64,000 nt of DNA from an uncultured Woeseiaceae bacterium. Its GTDB lineage: Bacteria; Pseudomonadota; Gammaproteobacteria; Steroidobacterales; Woeseiaceae. This document shows positions 57,742 to 64,000 of the stretch, one piece after another; positions within the stretch are counted from its first letter, which is position 1, and every line of letters begins with the position of its first letter. The stretch spans positions 41,310 through 105,309 of the forward strand of contig CAMYMR010000001.1 in assembly GCA_947259285.1 (NCBI GenBank), read 5' to 3'. The notes under the pieces were generated by a model. That model did no database searches. It had not been told where the DNA came from and saw only the letters and a program-made list of their open reading frames with translations. Both the position numbers and the translations under genes were made by a program.

Positions 57742-58631
57742 GCGAGTTTCGCTGCGGGATGGTTGCAGTTGTCGGTCGGCCCAATGTCGGCAAGTCAACG
57801 CTGATCAATGCCGTGATGGGTCGCAAAGTCAGCATCGTGACTGCAAAGCCACAGACAACCCGTCATCGCATACTCGCGGTGCACACGGCGGCCAATGAGC
57901 AGGTCATTTTTGTCGATACGCCGGGGCTGCACCGAAAAGCGGACAAGGCGATGAACCGGGCAATGAACCGAATGGCGGCGAATGCACTGATGGACGCCGA
58001 CCTGGTGTTATTCGTCACAGATGTAACCCGTTGGACGAATGAAGATGACGATGTTTTGCGGCGTCTTGAGAACTGTCACGCTCCCGTCATCGCCCTGCTG
58101 AACAAAGTCGACAAGGTGCATCCAAAAGAAAAGCTTCTCGATGCGCTATCGGTCATGTCCGGCCGCCACGATTTCGCAGAGGTTGTCCCGATCTCAGCAC
58201 AAAAGCTCGACAACCTTGACCGTCTGATGGCGATGATTCCGAAATTCTTGCCGGAATCGCCGCCGCTGTTTCCTGCCGATATGCATACTGACCGCAGCGT
58301 TGAATTCCACACCGCCGAAATCATACGCGAGAAGCTAACATTGCAGCTGCACCAGGAGTTGCCGTACGGACTGTCGGTACAGGTGGAGCGTTTTGTGACA
58401 GAGGAAAGCGGTGTGACAATCAGCGCGGTTATCTGGGTCGAGCGCGACAGCCAGAAGGGCATCGTAGTTGGTAAGGGCGGCGGTGTACTGAAGAAGGTTG
58501 GGCGCCTCGCACGGCTGGAGATCTCGGAACAGCTTCGAAAGCCCGTTCATCTGGAGCTATGGGTCAAGGTGAAAACGAATTGGGCGGACAGTGAGAAAGA
58601 CCTGATTAGCCTTGGCTATGATGTGCCTTAG
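57738..58631 (+). CDS. era: GTPase Era
   Basis: Essential GTPase that binds the 3' end of 16S rRNA during 30S assembly. The 297-residue product has G1 GRPNVGKSTLIN (about residues 12-23), G3 DTPGLHRKADKAMNRAMN and G4 NKVD. A C-terminal KH domain contains ISAVIWVERDSQKGIVVGKGGGVLKKVG, with the GxxG RNA-binding loop. The ATG overlaps the rnc stop; rnc-era-recO is the conserved operon order. Confidence 0.98.
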   Translation: MSEFRCGMVAVVGRPNVGKSTLINAVMGRKVSIVTAKPQTTRHRILAVHTAANEQVIFVDTPGLHRKADKAMNRAMNRMAANALMDADLVLFVTDVTRWTNEDDDVLRRLENCHAPVIALLNKVDKVHPKEKLLDALSVMSGRHDFAEVVPISAQKLDNLDRLMAMIPKFLPESPPLFPADMHTDRSVEFHTAEIIREKLTLQLHQELPYGLSVQVERFVTEESGVTISAVIWVERDSQKGIVVGKGGGVLKKVGRLARLEISEQLRKPVHLELWVKVKTNWADSEKDLISLGYDVP

Positions 58632-58646
58632 GCGCTGCAGTTTCCT

Positions 58647-59405
58647 ATGACAGTCCCGCGGCGTGTGCAGCAGCAGCCGGCCTACATACTGCATCGTCGG
58701 CCGTTTCGTGATTCCAGTCAGATTCTCGATATTGTTACGCGCGACTACGGAAAAATCGCGCTTGTCGCGCGCGGTAGTCGCAGCTCGAAATCGCGTCTCG
58801 CCGGCATCCTGCGACCGTTCTTGCCGCTCAGTATGTCGTGGGTCGCTCGCAGCGACCTGGGGACACTGACCGGCGCCGAGGCGGCGGGAGTGCCCAGGGG
58901 GATTCGCGGTGACGCGATGCTCTCTGCGTTTTACGTCAATGAGCTGCTATTGAACTTTCTGCACCGCCATGACCCGCAACCGGAAATATACTCACTCTAC
59001 GACGAAGTCATTGGCGCATTAGCATCCGCTGCCGACGTCGCCGCCTGTCTGCGGTCGTTTGAAATGGAGTTTCTGGGACTGCTGGGGTACGCGGTCAGCT
59101 TTCATGACGATTCGAGGCAGGACAGGGCGCTGGACCCTGATCGCTACTATAGCTACCGCGTCGAACAGGGGCCGGTTGCCGTCGAGCGTCGCGAAGGGCC
59201 GATGCTATTCTCCGGGGCAGTGCTGCTGGCGATTCAGGCACAGGAATTCGACAAGCCGGAGATCCTGCGTGCCGCCAGTCGCTTGTTGCGCGAAATCATC
59301 AACTATCACCTCGGCGGGAAAGAACTCAAGAGTCGCAAGGTGCTGATCGAGTTGCATCGCGGTAGAATCGCCGAGACAAATCAGCGTGGCGGCGAAAGTG
59401 ACTGA
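58647..59405 (+). CDS. recO: DNA repair protein RecO
   Basis: Partner of RecR that loads RecA onto SSB-coated single-stranded DNA. The 252-residue product (242 in E. coli) starts with an OB fold ([40 protein letters not shown], about 8-48), followed by a helical domain with [27 protein letters not shown]. It lies 15 bases after era and overlaps pdxJ by 20 bases if the pdxJ start is at 59386. Confidence 0.95.
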   Translation: MTVPRRVQQQPAYILHRRPFRDSSQILDIVTRDYGKIALVARGSRSSKSRLAGILRPFLPLSMSWVARSDLGTLTGAEAAGVPRGIRGDAMLSAFYVNELLLNFLHRHDPQPEIYSLYDEVIGALASAADVAACLRSFEMEFLGLLGYAVSFHDDSRQDRALDPDRYYSYRVEQGPVAVERREGPMLFSGAVLLAIQAQEFDKPEILRAASRLLREIINYHLGGKELKSRKVLIELHRGRIAETNQRGGESD

Positions 59406-60138
59406 ATCGAATCCAATCTTGCTCGGGGTCAATATTGACCACGTTGCGACCCTGCGGCAGGCACGCGGCACGCGTTACCCGGAACCGGCCGAGGCGGCCC
59501 GCATCGCGGAGGAGGCGGGCGCCGATAGCATCACGATTCATTTGCGCGAGGACCGTCGCCACATTCAGGACATCGACCTCGAGGACATCAAAGCGGTGAT
59601 GCGCACGCACATGAATCTCGAATTGGCGGTTACCGACGAGATGATCGATATCGCCGCGAGATTTCGGCCAACCGACTGTTGCCTCGTCCCTGAAAAGCGC
59701 CAGGAACTGACGACCGAGGGCGGGCTGGACGTCGCGGGACAGCTGAGCAAGGTACGAGCGGCCTGTGAGCGCCTGACGGATGCTGGTATCCGGGTGTCAC
59801 TGTTCATCGATCCCGTTCGGGAACAGCTGGATGCCGCCGCGTCCGTTGGCGCGCCGGTCGTCGAGCTGCATACCGGACAGTATGCGGAGGCCGGGGGCGA
59901 CGAACAGCTGGCCGAGCTTCAACGCATCGAGGACGCGGCCCGCTATGGCCGCAGTCGTGGCCTCGTCATCAATGCGGGTCACGGCCTGCACTATCAAAAC
60001 GTCTCGGCCATAGCGCGCATCGGGGAGATCGTCGAGCTGAATATAGGCCATTCGATCATTTCGCGTGCCGTGTTTGACGGTCTGGCGGCGGCCGTCTCTG
60101 AAATGAAACACCGGATGGTAGAGGCGCGAAACGGATGA
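59386..60138 (+). CDS. pdxJ: Pyridoxine 5'-phosphate synthase PdxJ
   Basis: Ring-closing step of de novo vitamin B6 synthesis: it joins 1-deoxyxylulose 5-phosphate with 3-amino-2-oxopropyl phosphate. The 250-residue TIM-barrel product carries [22 protein letters not shown] (about residues 13-34), [14 protein letters not shown], and [11 protein letters not shown]-like [15 protein letters not shown]. The start is a GTG inside recO; a second GTG four codons on is possible. Its need for 1-deoxyxylulose 5-phosphate implies that dxs is present somewhere in the genome. Confidence 0.96.
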   Translation: MAAKVTESNPILLGVNIDHVATLRQARGTRYPEPAEAARIAEEAGADSITIHLREDRRHIQDIDLEDIKAVMRTHMNLELAVTDEMIDIAARFRPTDCCLVPEKRQELTTEGGLDVAGQLSKVRAACERLTDAGIRVSLFIDPVREQLDAAASVGAPVVELHTGQYAEAGGDEQLAELQRIEDAARYGRSRGLVINAGHGLHYQNVSAIARIGEIVELNIGHSIISRAVFDGLAAAVSEMKHRMVEARNG

Positions 60139-60145
60139 AGATTCT

Positions 60146-60544
60146 GTGATTTTCGGTGTCGGGACCGACATCGTCGAGTTATCCCGTATCGAGGCAATCC
60201 TCGAGCGCTTCGGCGAACATTTTGTGCGCCGCATGCTGATGGACGAGGAGATCGCCCTGTATCGGCGCAGCAAACAGCCGGTGCGTTTTCTCGCAATGCG
60301 CTTTGCGGGCAAGGAAGCAACGGTGAAAGCGATGGGGACAGGGTTTGCACACGGTGTCTGGTTGCGCGATGTTGGCATACTGAATAACGACTGGGGCAGG
60401 CCGATCGTTACCTGGTCGGAGCGTGGTCGTCGCACGTGCGACAGGTTAGGTATTGGCGCAGGCCATGTCAGCCTGACCGACGATGCCGGTCTCGTTATCG
60501 CGTTCGCGGTCGTCGAAACGGCCGCTACGTCGGCCGAAAGCTGA
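60146..60544 (+). CDS. acpS: Holo-[acyl-carrier-protein] synthase AcpS
   Basis: Transfers 4'-phosphopantetheine from CoA to apo-ACP, activating it for fatty acid synthesis. The 132-residue product starts at a GTG and has the magnesium-binding start IFGVGTDIVELSRIEAIL (Asp8) and the WxxKEA-type motif seen here as MRFAGKEATVKAMGTG (Glu and Lys, about residues 51-66). It follows pdxJ by 7 bases, as in E. coli, where recO-pdxJ-acpS are contiguous. Confidence 0.96.
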   Translation: MIFGVGTDIVELSRIEAILERFGEHFVRRMLMDEEIALYRRSKQPVRFLAMRFAGKEATVKAMGTGFAHGVWLRDVGILNNDWGRPIVTWSERGRRTCDRLGIGAGHVSLTDDAGLVIAFAVVETAATSAES

Positions 60545-60574
60545 CCAGGACAGACCAGGGGGCGAGCGGACGAT

Positions 60575-61348
60575 ATGCATTGTTTTTCTTTCGATATCGA
60601 AACGGTACCGGACGTCGAGTTTGGTCGCCGCTTCTGGGACCTGGATGACGTATCCGACGACGACGTTGCGACCGTAATGATGTTCAAGCGGCAGCAGTCC
60701 GCGGGAACCGATTTTCTGCCGCTGCATCAACAGCGCATAGTCGCTATATCAGTGACTTTTCGGACGGCGAACTCCTTCAGAGTCTGGAGCCTGGGCGACG
60801 AGGAATCGGATGAAGCCGAAATCGTGCAGCGCTTCTTCGACGGCATAGAACGCTATACCCCGGACCTTGTGTCCTGGAACGGTGGCGGCTTTGATCTTCC
60901 CGTCTTGCACTACCGGGCGCTCAAGCACGGCGTCAAGGCGCCACGATACTGGGAAATGGGCGACGGTGACAGGGACTTCAAGTGGAATAACTACCTGAGC
61001 CGATTTCACTGGCGGCATATCGACCTGATGGATGTCCTGGCCGGTTTTCAGCCCAGAGGCCGCGCCAGCCTCGACCAGATGGCCGTCATGCTGGGCTTTC
61101 CCGGCAAGCTCGGCATGAGTGGTGACAAGGTCTGGGATACATACCGCGCGGGCGGCATAAAGGAAATTCGCGACTACTGCGAGACGGATGTCTTGAATAC
61201 CTGGCTGGTCTACCTGCGTTTCGAACTGATGCGCGGTAAGCTCGATGAGAAAGACCTGCAACATGAGTACGCCCTCGTCCGTACTACGCTGGAGAGTATG
61301 GATCAGGCGCACCTGAACGAGTTCCTTGCCGCCTGGGGCGAGGACTGA
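60575..61348 (+). CDS. Predicted 3'-5' exonuclease (DEDD superfamily, PolB-like)
   Basis: A 257-residue protein with the exonuclease fold of family B DNA polymerases but no polymerase domain. Exo I is FDIETVPD (Asp7, Glu9), Exo II is VSWNGGGFDLPVLHYRA (about residues 98-114), and Exo III is IRDYCETDVLNTWLVYLR, with the Tyr and Asp of the DEDDy type (about residues 200-208). The family is widely conserved in proteobacteria and described only as a predicted PolB-like 3'-5' exonuclease. It lies 30 bases after acpS and 15 before rlmD. A repair or RNA-trimming role is inference. Confidence 0.85.
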   Translation: MHCFSFDIETVPDVEFGRRFWDLDDVSDDDVATVMMFKRQQSAGTDFLPLHQQRIVAISVTFRTANSFRVWSLGDEESDEAEIVQRFFDGIERYTPDLVSWNGGGFDLPVLHYRALKHGVKAPRYWEMGDGDRDFKWNNYLSRFHWRHIDLMDVLAGFQPRGRASLDQMAVMLGFPGKLGMSGDKVWDTYRAGGIKEIRDYCETDVLNTWLVYLRFELMRGKLDEKDLQHEYALVRTTLESMDQAHLNEFLAAWGED

Positions 61349-61363
61349 CAGGTCCTGGTCAGC

Positions 61364-62683
61364 ATGCCAAAGCGACGACGGGAGCCGGAAACGGCAACGA
61401 TAGGTGATGTGACCCACGATGGTCGTGGCATCGCCAGCGTCGAAGGCAAGAAAGCATTCGTTGCCGGGGCCTTGCCCGGTGAGACGGTGCAGTTCATTCG
61501 TCGCAAGTCGCGCCGCAACTTTGATGAATGTGAATTGCTTGACGTTCTGGAAGCTTCCGCAGATCGAATCGCCGCGCGCTGCGCGGTGTTTGGTCGTTGT
61601 GGCGGTTGCGCGTTGCAGCATGTGACGCCGCGCATGCAACGCGATATCAAGGCACAGACGCTCAAGGACAACCTCGAGCGCATTGGACGCGTCGCGCCGG
61701 AAAGCTGGCTTGCTCCGATGGAGGGGCCGGAATGGAACTATCGCAGGCGCGCACGACTGGCCGTGAAGGACGTACCGGCAAAGGGCCGCGTGCTGGTTGG
61801 TTTTCGCGAACGCCACGCGCCGTTCATTACCGATATGCATCGCTGCGAGGTGCTGGCAAAGCCCGTCGACGACATGATCGACGCGTTGAGCGAGCTTATC
61901 GGCCGGCTTTCGATCCGCGCCCGACTGCCGCAGATCGAAGTCGCTGTTGCCGACAATGACGTCGCGCTGGTATTCCGTGTACTCGATCCGCCCAGCGAGG
62001 CCGATAAGGCGGAGCTATTCGCTTTCGGCGCCGATAAGCAGCTGCGGATATACCTGCAGACCGGCGGCCTCGATTCTGTGTCGCTGCTACACCCATCGTC
62101 CGAGAGCGAAGCGCTTTATTATGCGCTCCCCGAGTTCGACATCAGCATCGCTTTCGAGCCGGTCGACTTTATCCAGGTCAATAGCGACATCAATCAGCGC
62201 ATGGTCAGCTTCGCAATCGAAAATTTGCAGGCGGGCCCCGACGATCGTGTGCTCGATCTTTACTGTGGCATCGGCAATTTTTCTTTGCCACTGGCGCGAC
62301 GCGCGGGAACGGTTTCAGGCGTTGAGGGCGAGGCCGGGCTGGTGGCCCGCGCCGGCGAAAATGCGCAGCGAAACAGCCTCTCGAACGTCGAATTTCGCGT
62401 CGCCGATCTTAGCAAGATTGATGGCACGGAAAGCTGGGTCAAGGCGGGGTGCGATCGAATGTTGTTGGACCCGGCGCGAAGCGGCGCCGCCGAGGTGGTC
62501 CGGCAAATGCATTTGTTCGGTCCCGAGCGGATCGTATACGTATCCTGCCACCCCGGCACCCTGGCGCGGGACGCGGCTACACTGGTGCACGAAAAAGGCT
62601 ACAGGCTGGAGGCGGCCGGCATCATCGATATGTTCCCGCACACTGCCCATGTAGAATCGGTTGGTATCTTTACCAAGTCTTGA
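61364..62683 (+). CDS. rlmD: 23S rRNA (uracil-1939-C5)-methyltransferase RlmD
   Basis: SAM-dependent enzyme that methylates U1939 of 23S rRNA. The 439-residue product (433 in E. coli) has an N-terminal TRAM domain (ATIGDVTHDGRGIASVEGKKAFVAGALPGETV), the [4Fe-4S] cysteines in CAVFGRCGGCALQHV (about residues 72-86), and the SAM motif VLDLYCGIGNFSLPLA. The catalytic Cys is in IVYVSCHPGTLARD near residue 397. All signature residues are present. nagZ follows. Confidence 0.95.
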   Translation: MPKRRREPETATIGDVTHDGRGIASVEGKKAFVAGALPGETVQFIRRKSRRNFDECELLDVLEASADRIAARCAVFGRCGGCALQHVTPRMQRDIKAQTLKDNLERIGRVAPESWLAPMEGPEWNYRRRARLAVKDVPAKGRVLVGFRERHAPFITDMHRCEVLAKPVDDMIDALSELIGRLSIRARLPQIEVAVADNDVALVFRVLDPPSEADKAELFAFGADKQLRIYLQTGGLDSVSLLHPSSESEALYYALPEFDISIAFEPVDFIQVNSDINQRMVSFAIENLQAGPDDRVLDLYCGIGNFSLPLARRAGTVSGVEGEAGLVARAGENAQRNSLSNVEFRVADLSKIDGTESWVKAGCDRMLLDPARSGAAEVVRQMHLFGPERIVYVSCHPGTLARDAATLVHEKGYRLEAAGIIDMFPHTAHVESVGIFTKS

Positions 62684-62706
62684 CCACGACCAGCGAGGCG
62701 CAGCGG

Positions 62707-63753
62707 ATGTCACTAGGGCCCGTAATGCTGGACATCGACGGACTCGCCCTGAGTCCGGCAGACCGGGATCTCCTCCGGGAGCCTGCCGTCGGTGGCGTGA
62801 TCCTGTTTACTCGAAACTTCGAATCGCCGGACCAGATCGCGGACCTGGTTCAGGATATTCGTGCGTTGCGCAGTCCGCCGCTGCTGATCGCAGTTGACCA
62901 TGAGGGTGGTCGTGTGCAGCGCTTTCGCAATGGCTTTACGGCGATTCCGCCGATGCGACGCATCGGGCGGGAATACGATCGGGATGCCGAATCGGGGCTG
63001 CAAGCGGCGCGAGAAGCAGGTTGGATGATTGGCTCGGAGTTACGCTCTGTCGGCATCGACCTGTGTTTTGCACCCTGCGTCGACCTGGACTGGGGCGTCA
63101 GCGAGATCATCGGCAACCGCGCCTTTCACAACAAACCCGATGTCGTTGGCGAACTGGCCGGCGCTTTCTCGCGTGGACTTCGCAGTGCCGGCATGGTCGC
63201 GGTTGGCAAGCATTTTCCTGGACATGGCGCGGTGCTGGCCGATTCCCACCTGAAACTGCCGGTCGACCGACGCGAATATGGGCTCGTTCTCGATGACATG
63301 CGGCCGTACGAACGGCTTATCGCCAATGGGGCACTGGCGGGCGTCATGCTCGCCCATATCATCTATACGCAGATGGACACGATGCCGGCGGGGTTCTCCG
63401 AGTATTGGATACAACGTGAACTGCGTTCCCGGCTGGGCTTCGGCGGTGCGGTATTCTGCGATGACCTCAGCATGAAAGCGACACGAGACTATGGATCCAT
63501 GGCTAAACGTGCACGACTGGCACTTGATGCCGGCTGTGACATGGTAATGGTGTGCAACGACCGAGATGCCGCACAGCAGGCTGTTGCCGCGCTCAGCGAG
63601 TACTCCAATCCGCTATCGCTGGTACGACTGGCGCGATTGCACGGTACCGGCCACCCGCTGCGCGAAACCTTACTGGCAAGCGACGAATGGCAGTCGATCA
63701 ACCAGCAGTTTGCGCGCTGGAGTGAACGTCCCGAGCTGCATCTCGATGCTTGA
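62707..63753 (+). CDS. nagZ: Beta-N-acetylhexosaminidase NagZ
   Basis: Cytoplasmic GH3 enzyme that removes GlcNAc from anhydro-muropeptides in peptidoglycan recycling; its products influence ampC induction in some bacteria. I start it at the ATG at 62707 (MSLGPVMLDIDG), giving 348 residues (341 in E. coli). The ORF track begins inside rlmD. The GH3 signature is VGKHFPGHGAVLADSHLKLP (about residues 168-187), with the catalytic His/Asp loop, and the nucleophile Asp is in FCDDLSMKA (about residue 252). Confidence 0.96.
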   Translation: MSLGPVMLDIDGLALSPADRDLLREPAVGGVILFTRNFESPDQIADLVQDIRALRSPPLLIAVDHEGGRVQRFRNGFTAIPPMRRIGREYDRDAESGLQAAREAGWMIGSELRSVGIDLCFAPCVDLDWGVSEIIGNRAFHNKPDVVGELAGAFSRGLRSAGMVAVGKHFPGHGAVLADSHLKLPVDRREYGLVLDDMRPYERLIANGALAGVMLAHIIYTQMDTMPAGFSEYWIQRELRSRLGFGGAVFCDDLSMKATRDYGSMAKRARLALDAGCDMVMVCNDRDAAQQAVAALSEYSNPLSLVRLARLHGTGHPLRETLLASDEWQSINQQFARWSERPELHLDA

Positions 63754-63765
63754 TTCCGGACCGGC

Positions 63766-64000
63766 ATGACAGCAGCGTCGCGATACTCGATTATTATCGG
63801 CAGCGGTTTCCCGTCACTGGCGGGCGAGGGCACGGGTCGCACGGTTACGACGCGCTTCGGTGCGCCGTCGGCCGCGCTTCAGACGGTCGCATTGCGGAGC
63901 CACGCCGTGCTTACGCTGCGTCCGCATGGCGCCGACCACTCGCTGCCTCCGCACGCGATTAACTATCGTGCCAACCTTGCCGCATCGAAAGAGCTGGGTG
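63766..64000 (+). CDS. Methylthioadenosine/methylthioinosine phosphorylase family protein (5' part only)
   Basis: The window ends 78 codons into this gene. The product begins with a phosphorylase start (SIIIGSGFPSL), then VTTRFGAPSAALQTVAL, and the highly characteristic LTLRPHGADHSLPPHAINYRANLAASKELG, the phosphate- and purine-binding region of the MTAP/PNP family (LPRHG..H..PPH.INYRAN). In Pseudomonas the gene after nagZ encodes S-methyl-5'-thioinosine phosphorylase, so that is the likeliest substrate; methylthioadenosine is the alternative. It starts 13 bases after nagZ. Confidence 0.85.
   Translation, partial: MTAASRYSIIIGSGFPSLAGEGTGRTVTTRFGAPSAALQTVALRSHAVLTLRPHGADHSLPPHAINYRANLAASKELG

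Noticed and set aside
60749-61840. 363-residue minus-strand ORF opposite the exonuclease and rlmD genes
   Set aside because: Spans two genes with clear motifs on the plus strand; no family recognised.
62449-62706. N-terminal extension of nagZ in the ORF track
   Set aside because: Those residues lie inside rlmD in another frame; NagZ homologues begin close to MSLGPVMLDIDG at 62707.

Overview
The window is a block of ordinary bacterial core chromosome from a gammaproteobacterium with fairly high GC. The grouping is inferred from gene order: map/rpsB-tsf-pyrH-frr-uppS-cdsA-rseP-bamA-skp-lpxD-lpxA-lpxB-rnhB-dnaE-accA-tilS-pyrG-kdsA-eno-ftsB, surE-pcm-YqaA-nlpD-rpoS, and rpoE-rseABC-lepA-lepB-rnc-era-recO-pdxJ-acpS. 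The RpfE-like/recJ/prfB/lysS string resembles Xanthomonadales and relatives. The species cannot be named from the sequence. About 65 protein genes fill nearly all of it. I see no rRNA, tRNA, CRISPR array, prophage or transposase, and no gene-free stretch reaches 300 bases.

Region by region. 1-7179: a divergent dapE (cut by the left edge) and a complete pstSCAB phosphate importer with a probable Pho box, then a YffB/ArsC-like gene and dapD. 7192-10549: glnD and map on the minus strand, divergent from rpsB. 10550-10838: a divergent control region with a perfect 25-base inverted repeat, a good promoter and a likely S2 leader. 10839-24066: translation factors (S2 with a long repetitive tail, EF-Ts, RRF), UMP kinase, undecaprenyl and phospholipid precursor enzymes, RseP, BamA, Skp and the Lpx enzymes. 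24063-33868: dnaE, accA, tilS, pyrG, kdsA, eno. 33903-39721: ftsB, truD, an Smr-domain gene, a MITE-like palindromic element, surE, pcm, a DedA/YqaA protein, nlpD and rpoS. 39741-45467: a Mth938-like gene, an RpfE-like gene, recJ, prfB with a programmed +1 frameshift, lysS. 45468-45693: a long imperfect palindrome. 45694-50734: ygfZ, a small SdhAF4-like gene, sdhCDAB, a REPIN-like palindrome, sdhE and a YgfX-like gene. 50830-53869: a candidate leader ORF, rpoE-rseA-rseB-rseC and a glutaredoxin-like gene. 53961-64000: lepA, lepB, DUF4845, rnc, era, recO, pdxJ, acpS, a DEDD exonuclease-like gene, rlmD, nagZ and a 5'-partial MTA/MTI phosphorylase gene cut by the right edge.

The genes form an envelope, translation and respiration housekeeping set. 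RseP, BamA, Skp, Lpx enzymes, RpoE-RseABC and NlpD make or monitor the cell envelope. SdhCDAB sits with two separate assembly-factor families (SdhE and SdhAF4-like).

I found no convincing new multi-gene system. The observations most worth checking are the S2 tail encoded by an 18-base tandem repeat, the MITE-like, REPIN-like and other long palindromes, the leader ORF abutting rpoE, the SdhAF4-like small gene, the pst operon inside the dap gene block, and the absence of dxr, ispD, ispF and fabZ from their usual positions.
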